A DNA stretch of 64,000 nucleotides from AC-32 sp963736055 (GTDB lineage: Bacteria; Actinomycetota; Thermoleophilia; Gaiellales; Gaiellaceae). Made by a program: the position numbers and the translations under genes. Where the stretch lies: positions 186,001 through 250,000 of the forward strand of contig CAVTNM010000001.1 in NCBI GenBank assembly GCA_963736055.1, given 5' to 3'. The notes beneath the pieces were generated by a model. That model made no database searches, had not been told where the DNA came from, and saw only the letters and a list, made by a program, of their open reading frames with translations. This document shows positions 16,016-24,281 of this stretch, piece after piece; positions within the stretch are counted from its first letter, which is position 1; each line of letters begins with the position of its first letter.

Positions 16016-16693
16016 GTGCGCAAGCTCCGACCATTGCTGTTGTTTCCGCTGGTACTGGCCGCCGTGGTGCTCCCGGGCTCCGGGCACGCAGCCGATCCCG
16101 TCCTGAACGCCAAGGTCGGGCCCGGGTTCTCGATCTCGATGAACGACAGCAACGGCGTCAAGGTCACGCACATCGATGCCGGTACCTACACGATCAACGT
16201 CCAGGACCTCTCCGAGGAGCACAATTTCGACCTCTTCGGCCCCGGCGTCACGATGGCGACCGACGTGGGCGGAGTCGGGAACACGACCTGGACGGTCACG
16301 TTCACCGACGGCATCTACAACTACCACTGCGACGCTCATCCGGTGGAGATGAAGGGCAGGTTCGCGGTCGGGACGGCATCGCTGCCGCCTCCGCCGAAGC
16401 CGAAGCCCAAGCCGAAGAAGCTCTCGGGCAAGGTTGGGCCGGGGAAGACCATCTCGCTCAAGACCGCAGGCGGGACGATGGTGAAGAAGGTCTCCGCCGG
16501 TAGGTACAAGCTGACCGTCAAGGACATGACCAAGACGGACAACTTCCACCTCGTCGGCCCGGGCGCGAACAAGAAGACGGGCGTCGCGTTCCGCGGCACC
16601 CTGACGTGGACTGTGTCCCTGCGGGCCGGGAAGACCTACATGGTCCGCTCGGACGTGACCAAGAAGCTCCGCAAGACCTTCAAGGTCAGCTAG
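16016..16693 (+). CDS. Secreted cupredoxin-like protein with a degenerate second repeat
   Basis: A signal peptide (LRPLLLFPLVLAAVVLPGSGHA) directs export. Two similar domains of about 85 residues follow, joined by a Pro/Lys linker (PPPPKPKPKPKK). The first has type-1 copper ligands: His in EEHNFDLFGPG and Cys/His/Met in YHCDAHPVEM. The second (VGPGKTISLKTAGGTMVKKV, then DNFHLVGPGANKKTG) keeps the fold pattern and one His but lacks the Cys-His-Met ligand loop. GTG 16016 is chosen over 15983 because GAGGAGGG lies 7-8 nt upstream. Probable role: periplasmic or surface electron transfer or copper binding. Confidence 0.85.
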   Translation: MRKLRPLLLFPLVLAAVVLPGSGHAADPVLNAKVGPGFSISMNDSNGVKVTHIDAGTYTINVQDLSEEHNFDLFGPGVTMATDVGGVGNTTWTVTFTDGIYNYHCDAHPVEMKGRFAVGTASLPPPPKPKPKPKKLSGKVGPGKTISLKTAGGTMVKKVSAGRYKLTVKDMTKTDNFHLVGPGANKKTGVAFRGTLTWTVSLRAGKTYMVRSDVTKKLRKTFKVS

Positions 16694-17619
16694 CGCCGCG
16701 CCTGTCGCGTGAGCCCCGCCCTGGGGCCGCCGCCCGCGTGGATGTCCGCCTGGCGCTCGAGCTCGGCGTTCAGCTCGGCGCCGAACAGGATCCCCCACGA
16801 GCTGTAGTTGAGCCAGAGCAGCAGCACGATCGCGCCCGCGATCGACCCGTATGTCCGCGCATACGAGCTGGCGTAGCTCGTGTAGAGCGAGAACAGCCCG
16901 GAGAGGACGAGCCAGATGGCCGAGCCCACGAGTGAGCCGGGCGAGAGCCAGCGCCAGCCGCGGTGCTCCATGTTCGGCGCGAGGTAGTAGACGAACGCGA
17001 AGAAGAAGAGCACCGCCAGGAAGGCGATCGGCCAGCGGGCGATGTCCCAGAACAGCTTGAACTCGTCTCCGAGCTCGGTTCGCCGGACGAGCGCTTCGCC
17101 GAGGGTGCCGCCGAAGACGATCAGCAGGAACACGCCGGCGGTGACGAGGCCGGTCGCGATGACGAGCACGATCGCGATCAGGCGCAGCTTCCAGAACGGC
17201 CGCGTCTCGATGCGGTCGTAGGCGCGGTTCACCGCCTTGATCACTGCGCCCATCGCGCCGCTCGCGGCCCAGAGCGCGACGATCGTGCCCACGGTGAAGG
17301 CGATCGCCGAGCCCTGCTTGTTGTCGGCTGCATCCTTCTTGGCCAGCTCGATCACGTCGGTGACACTGCTCGGCGCGACGCTGTCGACGAAATGCTCGAC
17401 CTCGTTGAAGGCGCCGGTACCGAAGAGCCCGAGCAGGCCGATCAGCAGCACGACGGTCGGGAGGAACGCGAGCAGCGCGCTGAACGCGACCTGCTGGGCA
17501 AGGCCCATGCAGTCGTCGGCGACGAACTGCTTTCCGGCGCGGACGAAAGCCGTCCGCCACTCGCGCCACGAGAGTCGGAGCGGGCTTCCGGGCGCGCGCC
17601 CGCTAGTCGCGGTCGCCAA
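16690..17619 (-). CDS. YihY/BrkB family membrane protein
   Basis: A 309-residue integral membrane protein with about six hydrophobic segments (for example VAFSALLAFLPTVVLLIGLLG and the C-terminal GAIVLLLWLNYSSWGILFGAEL). The final motif is the usual YihY/BrkB signature. Function is unresolved in the family (once misassigned as RNase BN). It is the last gene of a five-gene minus-strand operon of small membrane proteins and overlaps DUF3618 by 17 bp. Confidence 0.9.
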   Translation of the reverse strand: MATATSGRAPGSPLRLSWREWRTAFVRAGKQFVADDCMGLAQQVAFSALLAFLPTVVLLIGLLGLFGTGAFNEVEHFVDSVAPSSVTDVIELAKKDAADNKQGSAIAFTVGTIVALWAASGAMGAVIKAVNRAYDRIETRPFWKLRLIAIVLVIATGLVTAGVFLLIVFGGTLGEALVRRTELGDEFKLFWDIARWPIAFLAVLFFFAFVYYLAPNMEHRGWRWLSPGSLVGSAIWLVLSGLFSLYTSYASSYARTYGSIAGAIVLLLWLNYSSWGILFGAELNAELERQADIHAGGGPRAGLTRQARR

Positions 17620-17875
17620 AGGAGAACGGGCCGAAGCGTTTCGTCCTGTCCTCCTGGCTAGGCCCCTTCAGCAGGCGCACGGTCGCCTGAATCCCGCCGG
17701 CGGCCACGAAGCCGAGCGCGAGGGCGCCGGCCGCGGCCGCAGGCATCTTCCCCTTCAGCCTCGCGTTGACGTCCATGCCGGCGCGCACATCCTCGAGCGC
17801 GGCCGCAAGTCCCTCGCGTTCCGCCTCGATGTCGAGGCGTACCTGCTCGGCCGTGCGGCCGTTATCCGTGGCCAT
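17603..17875 (-). CDS. DUF3618 family membrane protein
   Basis: A 90-residue protein with an N-terminal amphipathic helix (AEQVRLDIEAEREGLAAALE), the DUF3618 hallmark, followed by one hydrophobic segment (AAAAGALALGFVAAGGI). The family is actinobacterial, uncharacterised, and usually encoded beside a phage-holin family protein, as here. It overlaps both neighbours (17 and 14 bp). Confidence 0.85.
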   Translation of the reverse strand: MATDNGRTAEQVRLDIEAEREGLAAALEDVRAGMDVNARLKGKMPAAAAGALALGFVAAGGIQATVRLLKGPSQEDRTKRFGPFSFGDRD

Positions 17876-18275
17876 TGTGCTTCAGCACCTCCGTCGTCAG
17901 CTTCGCTTCCTGGATCGCCTGCTCAGGCACAGGTGGCGTCGCTTTCTTGATCGCGCGCTGGGCGAGGAAGCCGAGCAGGCCGGCGACAAGCAGGAGCCCG
18001 ATGAAGACGATCAGGAGCGCGAGCCAGACCGAGATCGCGGTGGCGATTCCGGCTGCGATCGCCGCGAGCCCGAAGCCGACCCCGTAGAACACGAGTACCG
18101 CGGCGCCCACGCCGAGACCGATGCCTTTCCCAAAAAGGCCCGCCTTGCGCTTGAGCTCCAGGCCCGCGAGCTCGAGCTCGAGGCGGATCAGGGTGCTGGC
18201 GCGATCGGCGAGCTGCATGGCCGCACCGGCGAGGCCGTGGGCCTCGCGTTCCTTGACGCCCTCAGTCTCTTGCAT
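17862..18275 (-). CDS. Phage holin family (superfamily III, DUF1469-type) membrane protein
   Basis: A 137-residue protein with an amphipathic N-terminus (MQLADRASTLIRLELELA) and two or three adjacent hydrophobic helices around residues 48-105. This matches the actinobacterial putative holin superfamily III, whose chromosomal members are thought to be envelope proteins rather than phage lysis factors. It overlaps the genes on both sides by 14 bp. Confidence 0.85.
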   Translation of the reverse strand: MQETEGVKEREAHGLAGAAMQLADRASTLIRLELELAGLELKRKAGLFGKGIGLGVGAAVLVFYGVGFGLAAIAAGIATAISVWLALLIVFIGLLLVAGLLGFLAQRAIKKATPPVPEQAIQEAKLTTEVLKHNGHG

Positions 18276-18609
18276 GGCTTCTCCAGTCGATCACCTTGGC
18301 TAGGACGACACCCGCAACGAGCGCGGCGCCGACGATGACGATCGGCGGGGGCGCCTTCCGGTTGCGCTTCTTCTTCGGGCTGCTCCCCGCGAGCTGCGGG
18401 CCCGACGGAGCGCTGGGCGCGTCCTTCCCCTTCTTGTTTCGTGCACGCGCCTTGATCAGGCTCGGCTTCAGCTTGCGCAGGAACGCAGCGTCGTTCTTCA
18501 GTTCCTTGGCCAGCCACTCGCCGACGCCGTCGTGGCGAGCTGCGGCCTTACCGGCCAGCTGCTCCAGGTTGTCCGCGCTCTTGTCCACTGCGTGATCGGC
18601 CTTGGTCAT
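18262..18609 (-). CDS. Small membrane-anchored protein of the holin/DUF3618 operon
   Basis: A 115-residue protein with a charged N-terminal half (helical, then Lys-rich RARNKKGKD and SPKKKRNRKAPPP) and one C-terminal membrane helix (IVIVGAALVAGVVLAKVIDW). I do not recognise a named family. It overlaps its neighbours by 14 and 4 bp, so it is clearly part of the same operon. Confidence 0.75.
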   Translation of the reverse strand: MTKADHAVDKSADNLEQLAGKAAARHDGVGEWLAKELKNDAAFLRKLKPSLIKARARNKKGKDAPSAPSGPQLAGSSPKKKRNRKAPPPIVIVGAALVAGVVLAKVIDWRSHARD

Positions 18610-18737
18610 TTCTTCTTCACCGGCGGCGCCTCACCCGTCGCGGTGCGCCAGAGCTGTGCGGCGGTCCGGCGGGCAGCGAACGTCGCAGCCGCCGAGAGGC
18701 CTGCGAGGAGACCTGTCCAGAGAAGCTTGCGCAGCAT
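18606..18737 (-). CDS. Short DUF4235-like membrane protein (43 aa)
   Basis: A 43-codon frame starts at ATG 18737 (MLRKLLWTGLLAGLSAAATF) and ends with an ATGA overlap onto the next gene. One hydrophobic helix is followed by ARRTAAQLWRTATGEAPP, which matches the end of DUF4235 proteins, themselves usually longer and found in similar clusters. It is the first gene of the five-gene membrane operon, divergent to argR with about 55 bp between starts. Confidence 0.65.
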   Translation of the reverse strand: MLRKLLWTGLLAGLSAAATFAARRTAAQLWRTATGEAPPVKKK

Positions 18738-18792
18738 CCCCGGTTCGTTGCCTGATGCTGACTCAGCCAAACCTGGGGGTTACTGTAACGCC

Positions 18793-19269
18793 GTGGACCC
18801 GGCGACGCGCCCGCTCGCGAAGGCCGAGCGGCAGCGGCTGGTCGCCAGCGTGGTCTCGCGGCGCAGGATCGGCAGCCAGCACGAGCTCGCGGATGCGCTT
18901 GCGAAGGCGGGTTGCGCCGTCACGCAGGCGACGATCTCGCGCGACATTCGAGAGCTCCGGCTCGAGAAGACGAGCGACGCGCTCGGCCGCCCGCGCTACG
19001 TGCTTCCGGGCCGGGCGCCGCAGAGCGACCCTCGTGACGCGCTCGCCGGCGTGCTCCGCCAGTTCGGCGTGCGCGCCACCGCGGCGCAGAACATCGTCGT
19101 GGTGCAGTCCGAGCTCGGCTCCGCTCCGGCGATCGGCCGAGCCCTCGACCGGCTCGAGCACCCGAAGATCGTCGGCACGCTCGCCGGCGACGATACGTGC
19201 CTCGTGATCACGAACGGCCCGCGCGAGGCGCGCGCCGTCGCGCGGGAGCTCACCGCGGCGATCGGCTAG
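18793..19269 (+). CDS. argR: Arginine repressor ArgR
   Basis: The 158-residue product has the winged-helix N-domain (SQHELADALAKAGCAVTQAT, then ISRDIRELRLEK) and the C-terminal arginine-binding oligomerisation domain (IVVVQSELGSAPAIGRALDR, then GTLAGDDTCLVI). It controls arginine biosynthesis and catabolism in other bacteria. No arg biosynthetic operon adjoins it here; an arginase-like gene fragment lies at 36.9 kb. GTG 18793 is the first start that gives the family N-terminus. Confidence 0.93.
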   Translation: MDPATRPLAKAERQRLVASVVSRRRIGSQHELADALAKAGCAVTQATISRDIRELRLEKTSDALGRPRYVLPGRAPQSDPRDALAGVLRQFGVRATAAQNIVVVQSELGSAPAIGRALDRLEHPKIVGTLAGDDTCLVITNGPREARAVARELTAAIG

Positions 19270-19278
19270 TCCGGCTGC

Positions 19279-20001
19279 TCAGACCGACCGTCCGCCCACG
19301 TACCAGACCGGGCCCTGCGTGGAGACGGGCTTCGTGTCGGAGAGGGCGTGCAGGATCCGAAGCGTCCCCCTGATTCCCGCGCCCTCGCCGTCGAGCCGTT
19401 CCATGCACCGGCGCAGCATCTCCGGCGAGGCGCCGTAGCCGAACCGTCTCGCGACGCGGAACCGGAAGGCAAGCCGTTCGCCCGCCCGCGCGGGGTTCAC
19501 GGGCGCGAGCAGGAGGGCGCCGCGCTCCAGGTGGTCGCTCGAGGTGAGCTCGATCTCCAGCCAGAGGTCGCTCCAGTCCTCGGGCAGCTCTCCCGCCAGC
19601 GCATCCCATTGCTCGGCGAGGGTCGGCAACCTGTGCTGCGCGAGAGGCTTGGGTCCCTCGGTCGCGTCCACGAGCTCGAGTTGCCCGTGTATTCCCTCGG
19701 TATCGGCGCGGGCGAGGAGTCGAGCCACCAGGTCGGGCACAGAGCCGCCCCCTACCCGCGAGACGTAGATCCAGACCACCGTTCCCCGCCGCGTCGCGTT
19801 CGCAGGCGCGAGCAGCGCGGCCGTGCGCGCGGCCTCGGCGTCGTCGGGCACGGTCAGCCGGAGCCGCGCTTCGCCCCACCCTTCCGGCAAACCCTGCTCG
19901 ATCGCCCGCCATTGGTTGGCGATCCGCAGGTCCGCGTCGCGATCCGGCAAGCCCTGCCGGATCGCTCGCCACTGGTCGGCGAGAGCCACGAGCCGGAGCA
20001 T
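19279..20001 (-). CDS. Hypothetical protein with repeated QWRAI-GLP motifs
   Basis: A 240-residue protein I cannot assign. Three related segments are visible: LADQWRAIRQGLPDRDADLR (about residues 7-26), IANQWRAIEQGLPEGWGEA directly after, and LAEQWDALAGELPEDWSDL near residue 127. The spacing suggests a duplicated domain in which each half begins with an 'x-QWxA(I/L)xxxLPxxW' helix, plus a recent tandem copy of the first motif. It is convergent with argR and lies divergent to pdhA with 12 bp between starts. Confidence 0.72.
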   Translation of the reverse strand: MLRLVALADQWRAIRQGLPDRDADLRIANQWRAIEQGLPEGWGEARLRLTVPDDAEAARTAALLAPANATRRGTVVWIYVSRVGGGSVPDLVARLLARADTEGIHGQLELVDATEGPKPLAQHRLPTLAEQWDALAGELPEDWSDLWLEIELTSSDHLERGALLLAPVNPARAGERLAFRFRVARRFGYGASPEMLRRCMERLDGEGAGIRGTLRILHALSDTKPVSTQGPVWYVGGRSV

Positions 20002-20013
20002 AAACTCAGGCGA

Positions 20014-20992
20014 ATGGCGAAGGTCGAGCGGAAAACGAAAGGAACGCTCTCCGAGGATCGGCTGCGCGACTTCCTGCGCGAGATGCTGCTCATCAGGCGC
20101 TTCGAGGAGAAGGTCGAGGAGCGGTTCCGCGCCGGCGAGCTGCCCGGGCTTCCTGCACGTCGCGATCGGCCAGGAGGCGGTCGCGGTCGGCGTCTGCCAG
20201 GCCATGGACGACGGCGACGTCTTCGCCTCGACCCATCGCGCGCACGGGCACACGCTCGCGCGCGGGACCCACCCCAACGCGGTCATGGCCGAGCTGTACG
20301 GAAAGATCGAGGGCTGCTCTCACGGCTACGGCGGCTCGATGCACCTCTACGACGTCGAGCGCGGGAACCTGGGCGCCAACGCGGTCGTCGGCGGCGGGCT
20401 TCCCGCGATCGCCGGCGCGGCGCTCGCGTTCAAGCTGCGCAAGGAGCCGCGCGTCGCCGTAGCGTTCTTCGGCGACGGCGCGACGAACATCGGCACCTTC
20501 CACGAGGCGCTCAACCTCGCGCAGCTCTGGCAGGTGCCGGCGGTCTTCGTCTGCGAGAACAACCACTGGGCCGAGTCGACGCCGGCTCACCAGGAGCTGC
20601 CGATCGAGGATCTGAGCAAGCGCGCGGCCGCCTTCGGCATGCATTCGATCACCGTCGACGGACAGGACATCGAGGCCGTTCACAAGGCGGCGGCGCGCGC
20701 GCTCAAGCACGCGCGCGATGGCAAGGGGCCGGTCTTCCTGCTCGCAAATACCTACCGGCTGGTCGGCCACTACATCGGCGACCCGCAGATCTACCGCGAC
20801 AAGGCTGAGCTCCAGGAGACGCGGGAGACGCAGGACCCGATCGAGCACCTGCGTGAGCGGATCGGGATCTCCGAGGCGGACTTCGAGGAGCTCGACCGCG
20901 AGGTGCACGAGCTCGTCGAGGCCTCGGTCGAGTTCGCGAAGGCGGGCACGGATCCCAAGCCGGAGGACGCGCTGAAGAACGTCTATGCCTGA
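20014..20992 (+). CDS. pdhA: Pyruvate/2-oxoacid dehydrogenase E1 alpha subunit (frameshifted in this sequence)
   Basis: The thiamine-diphosphate E1 alpha subunit of a 2-oxoacid dehydrogenase complex. The N-terminal part (LREMLLIRRFEEKVEERF) reads from ATG 20014; the rest (HVAIGQEAVAVGVCQAM, then the ThDP motif GDGATNIGTFHEALNLA with ENNHWAES) reads in the next frame. The break is at CCCGGG 20143-20148: removing one base restores GELPGFLHVAIGQEA. Restored length is about 325 residues. Since E1 beta, E2 and E3 follow intact, a sequence error is more likely than a dead gene. The stop overlaps the E1 beta start by 8 bp. Confidence 0.9.
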
Positions 20993-21971
20993 ATTGAGTT
21001 ACCGGGAGGCGGTCCGCGACGCGCTCTCGCAGGCGATGAGGCAGGACGACGACGTCTTCATCATGGGCGAGGACATCGCCGAGATGGGCGGCTCGATGGG
21101 CGTCACCGCAGGGATGCTCGACGAGTTCGGCCCGGAGCGGGTGCGCAACACCCCGATCTCGGAGATGGCCATCGCCGGGGCCGGGATCGGCGCGGCCATA
21201 CAGGGTATGCGGCCGGTGGTCGAGATCATGTACGAGGACTTCACCACGCTGGCGATGGAGCAGATCGTCAACCAGGCGGCCAAGCACCGCTCGATGTCGG
21301 GCGGGCAGCTGAAGGTGCCGCTGACGATCCGCACCCAGGGCGGCGCCGGCTGGTCACCGGGTGCCCAGCACGCGCAGCAGCTCGAGGGCTGGTTCGTCCA
21401 CGTGCCCGGGCTGAAGGTGGTCTTCGCCTCGACGCCGACCGACGTGCGCGGCCTGCTCTGGTCGGCGATCTACGACGACAACCCGGTCATGTTCTTCGAG
21501 CACCGCACGCTCTACGGGCTGAAGGAGGACGTGCCCGAGGAGCTCGAGCCGATCCCGATCGGCAAGGGTCGCGTGCACCGCGAGGGCGAGGACGTGACCG
21601 TCGTCGCGACGGGACGGCTCGTTCACGAGGCGCTGGCCGCGGCCGAGGAGGCCGAGCAGGAGGGCGTCTCGGTCGAGGTCTACGACCCGCGCACGCTGCA
21701 GCCGCTCGACGAGGACGGGCTGATCGCGTCGGTCAAGAAGACGAACCGCGCGGTGGTCGCGCACGAGGCGGTCACGCGGATGGGTTTCGGCGCCGAGGTG
21801 GCCGCGATCGTCCAGGAGAAGGCGTTCGACTGGCTCGACGCGCCCGTCGAGCGCGTCGGCGCGAAGTTCGCGCCGCTGCCCTTCGCACCGGTGATGGAGG
21901 AGTTCGTCGTCCCGCACAAGGCCGACGTGCTCGAGGCGATCAGGCGCACGGTGAGCCGCAATGGGGCCTGA
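20985..21971 (+). CDS. pdhB: Pyruvate/2-oxoacid dehydrogenase E1 beta subunit
   Basis: The 328-residue E1 beta subunit forms the ThDP active site with E1 alpha. Typical blocks are MPELSYREAVRDALSQAM, GEDIAEMGGSMGVTAGM, TPISEMAIAGAGIGAA and a C-terminal transketolase domain (VEVYDPRTLQPLDEDGL). It overlaps pdhA by 8 bp. Whether the complex acts on pyruvate, acetoin or branched-chain acids cannot be settled from sequence alone. Confidence 0.94.
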   Translation: MPELSYREAVRDALSQAMRQDDDVFIMGEDIAEMGGSMGVTAGMLDEFGPERVRNTPISEMAIAGAGIGAAIQGMRPVVEIMYEDFTTLAMEQIVNQAAKHRSMSGGQLKVPLTIRTQGGAGWSPGAQHAQQLEGWFVHVPGLKVVFASTPTDVRGLLWSAIYDDNPVMFFEHRTLYGLKEDVPEELEPIPIGKGRVHREGEDVTVVATGRLVHEALAAAEEAEQEGVSVEVYDPRTLQPLDEDGLIASVKKTNRAVVAHEAVTRMGFGAEVAAIVQEKAFDWLDAPVERVGAKFAPLPFAPVMEEFVVPHKADVLEAIRRTVSRNGA

Positions 21972-21995
21972 CCGCGGCGTTTTCCGCCATGCCAC

Positions 21996-22020
21996 AGTGA
22001 CAGTCACAGTGACTGTCACT
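21996..22020. promoter_or_regulatory. Perfect 25-bp palindrome before the E2 gene, candidate operator
   Basis: AGTGACAGTCAC and its exact complement flank a single A. The palindrome lies in the 69-bp gap between pdhB and the E2 gene, 20 bp before the E2 ATG. Nested GTGAC/GTCAC half-sites give it the look of a TetR- or GntR-type repressor operator. It has no T-run and AT-containing arms, so it is less like a terminator. The binding protein is unknown. Confidence 0.5.
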
Positions 22021-22040
22021 GGTACTCGGCCGGAGGGGCC

Positions 22041-23294
22041 ATGGCCGACGAGGTAAAGCTCCCCCGGCTCGGCCAGGGGATGGAGTCCGGCACGATCGTC
22101 AAGTGGCTCAAGTCCGAGGGCGAGCGCGTCGAGAAGGGCGAGCCGCTCTACGAGCTCGACACCGACAAGGTCACGCAGGAGGTCGAGGCCGAGGCCTCGG
22201 GTGTCCTGCTGAAGATCGCGGTGCAGGAAGGCGAGGTGCCGGTCGGCCAGACGATCGCGGTCATCGGCGAGGAGGGCGAGGAGGTACCGGCCGACGTGAG
22301 CGGGAACGGCGCCTCTGCCGCGCAGAAGGTCGAGCAGGACGCGGCCGAAGAGGGCTCGCCGGCCCCGGCGCGCGAGGCTGAGCGCGAGCAGGGACGGGAG
22401 GTTTCGACCGAACGCGCTGAGCAACGGCCTGCCCCCACCCGCGACGGCGGCCGGGTCAAGGCGTCGCCGCTGGCGCGGCGGATCGCCCGCGAGCGCGGGA
22501 TCGACCTAGCATCGTTGTCCGGAACCGGCCCCGAGGGCCGCGTCGTGGCCGAGGACGTCGAGCGCGCAGAGGCCGGCGCAGCCCCCGCGGCGGTTCCGGC
22601 GACCGCTCCTGCCGGCGAGATCGAGGTCGAGCAGCTCTCCTCGGTGCGCCGCACGATCGCGCGACGGCTGACCGAGGCGTGGCAGGCGCCGGCGTTCCAG
22701 ATCTCGATGTCAGCCGACATGACGCGGGCGAAGGAGCTCCACGGGCGCCTCGCCGAGCTCGCCGGGGACGGCCCGAAGCCGACCCTCACCGACATCCTCA
22801 CCAAGGCGAGCGCTGCCGCCCTCATGCGCCACCGCGCCGTCAACGCCCGCTTCACGGGCGAAGCGATCGAGCGCTACCCGAGTGCCGACATCGGCCTCGC
22901 CGTTGCGATTCCGGACGGCCTAGTCGTCCCAATCATCCGCGGCAGCGAGCGCCGGACGATCGCCGAGATTGCTGCCGCGCGGATCGATCTCGTCGAGCGC
23001 GCCCGCGGCGGCCGGCTGAGGCAGGAGGACCTCGACGGCGGCACTTTCACCATCTCGAACCTCGGCATGTACGGCGTCGAGCAGTTCGTCGCCGTGCTCA
23101 ACCCGCCGCAGGCCGCGATCCTCGCGGTCGGCGCCGTGGAGGACCGACCCGTAGCGCGCGACGGCGAGCTGGTCGTGCGGCCGATGATGACGATGACCCT
23201 CACCAGCGATCACCGCGCCCTCGACGGCGCGACCGCCTCGGACTTCCTCCGGACCGTGAAGGCGTTCCTGGAGGAGCCCGGCCTCATGTTGTGA
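22041..23294 (+). CDS. 2-oxoacid dehydrogenase E2 (dihydrolipoyl acyltransferase)
   Basis: The 417-residue core acyltransferase. The order is a lipoyl domain (lipoylated Lys43 in ELDTDKVTQEVEAEASG), an Ala/Pro/Glu-rich linker, an E1/E3-binding domain (VKASPLARRIARERGIDL), a second linker and the catalytic domain ending with the active-site motif TSDHRALDGA. A single lipoyl domain is present. GGAGGGG precedes the ATG. It overlaps the next gene by 4 bp. Confidence 0.94.
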   Translation: MADEVKLPRLGQGMESGTIVKWLKSEGERVEKGEPLYELDTDKVTQEVEAEASGVLLKIAVQEGEVPVGQTIAVIGEEGEEVPADVSGNGASAAQKVEQDAAEEGSPAPAREAEREQGREVSTERAEQRPAPTRDGGRVKASPLARRIARERGIDLASLSGTGPEGRVVAEDVERAEAGAAPAAVPATAPAGEIEVEQLSSVRRTIARRLTEAWQAPAFQISMSADMTRAKELHGRLAELAGDGPKPTLTDILTKASAAALMRHRAVNARFTGEAIERYPSADIGLAVAIPDGLVVPIIRGSERRTIAEIAAARIDLVERARGGRLRQEDLDGGTFTISNLGMYGVEQFVAVLNPPQAAILAVGAVEDRPVARDGELVVRPMMTMTLTSDHRALDGATASDFLRTVKAFLEEPGLML

Positions 23295-23626
23295 GGATCT
23301 GGTACCGAGTCCGCGACCTCGGCGCCGCGCGGGTCTTCTACACGGGAGTTCTGGGCTTCACCGAGTCGTTCGTAGACGAGGACGACGGCTGGATCGCGCT
23401 CGACCGCGGCGAGACCGAGATCGCGATCGGCGAGGGCGAGCCCGAGACCGGCGAGGAGAGCCTGGTGGCGACGATCGACGTGGACGACGTGAAGGCCGAG
23501 CGCGAGCGGCTCGACCAGGCGAAGGTCGAGGTCGGGACGGTGCTCGAGCTGCACGGCGCGATGCGGCTCGTGGACGTGTTCGACCCGGACGGCAACCGCC
23601 TCCAGCTCGCGCAGGATCTGTCGTGA
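23291..23626 (+). CDS. VOC/glyoxalase-fold protein
   Basis: A 111-residue single-module vicinal-oxygen-chelate protein: VRIWYRVRDLGAARVFYTGV, LGFTESFVDEDDGWIALD and the closing VDVFDPDGNRLQL. Metal-ligand positions are not fully clear. The GTG overlaps the E2 stop and its own stop overlaps the GNAT gene by 4 bp, so it is co-transcribed with the dehydrogenase genes. Substrate unknown. Confidence 0.85.
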   Translation: MRIWYRVRDLGAARVFYTGVLGFTESFVDEDDGWIALDRGETEIAIGEGEPETGEESLVATIDVDDVKAERERLDQAKVEVGTVLELHGAMRLVDVFDPDGNRLQLAQDLS

Positions 23627-24087
23627 TCCGTCCTGCGGGCCCGCAGGACGTCCCGTTCCTGCGCGACATGTTGCGCCACGCCTATTACTGGCGTGTCGAG
23701 AGCGTGACCGAGTCGGGCGAGCCGCCCGTACAGCGCTATGTCGAGCACTGGGGCCGCCCGGGCGACACCGCCCTGATCGCGATCCACGACTTCCAGCGCG
23801 TCGGCGCCGCGTGGTTCCGACTGTTCAAGGACGACAACCGCGGCTACGGCTTCGTGAACGAGGAGACACCAGAGCTCTCGATCGCGATCGTCCCGAACAA
23901 GCGCGGGAGTGGACTGGGGTCGGAGCTGCTCGACGCCCTGCTGGATCAGGCGCGGGCCGATGGGTACGACGCGATCAGCCTCAGCGTGGAGAAGGACAGC
24001 CCGGCGGTCGGCCTCTACGAGCGCCACGGCTTCGTGCGCCTCGACGAGGACGACGGCGGTGTGATCATGAGGGCGGCGCTCGAGTAA
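23623..24087 (+). CDS. GNAT family N-acetyltransferase
   Basis: A 154-residue GNAT protein. Acetyl-CoA-binding motif A reads SIAIVPNKRGSGLGSELLDA, and the C-terminal AVGLYERHGFVRL is the usual motif B. The GTG start overlaps the VOC gene. The 194 bp after it contain no gene; they hold a C-rich stretch and lead to lpdA, which has its own GAGGAGCAC ribosome-binding region. Confidence 0.9.
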   Translation: MIRPAGPQDVPFLRDMLRHAYYWRVESVTESGEPPVQRYVEHWGRPGDTALIAIHDFQRVGAAWFRLFKDDNRGYGFVNEETPELSIAIVPNKRGSGLGSELLDALLDQARADGYDAISLSVEKDSPAVGLYERHGFVRLDEDDGGVIMRAALE

Positions 24088-24281
24088 CCCGCGCCCCGCG
24101 CGCGTGAAACATTTTCCCCCGGGGCCTACGGCCCTTTGCCCCCGCTTTTGAGAGTACCCGCGAAATCCGCACGCGTGTGTGACGCGACTGCGCCGAAACC
24201 GCCACAATCCACCCCCAACGCCCGCACGCCAGCCGCCGTCGCTAGGATCGCCCCCGACCCCAAGCGAGGAGCACAGAGACG

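Noticed and set aside
16010..17569. Arg/His-rich 519-codon frame antisense to the cupredoxin and across yihY
   Set aside because: Low-complexity shadow frame typical of high-GC DNA; both real genes are clear.
17862..18275. Phage lysis cassette
   Set aside because: The holin-family gene is surrounded by DUF3618, YihY and housekeeping genes with no phage structural, integrase or endolysin genes.
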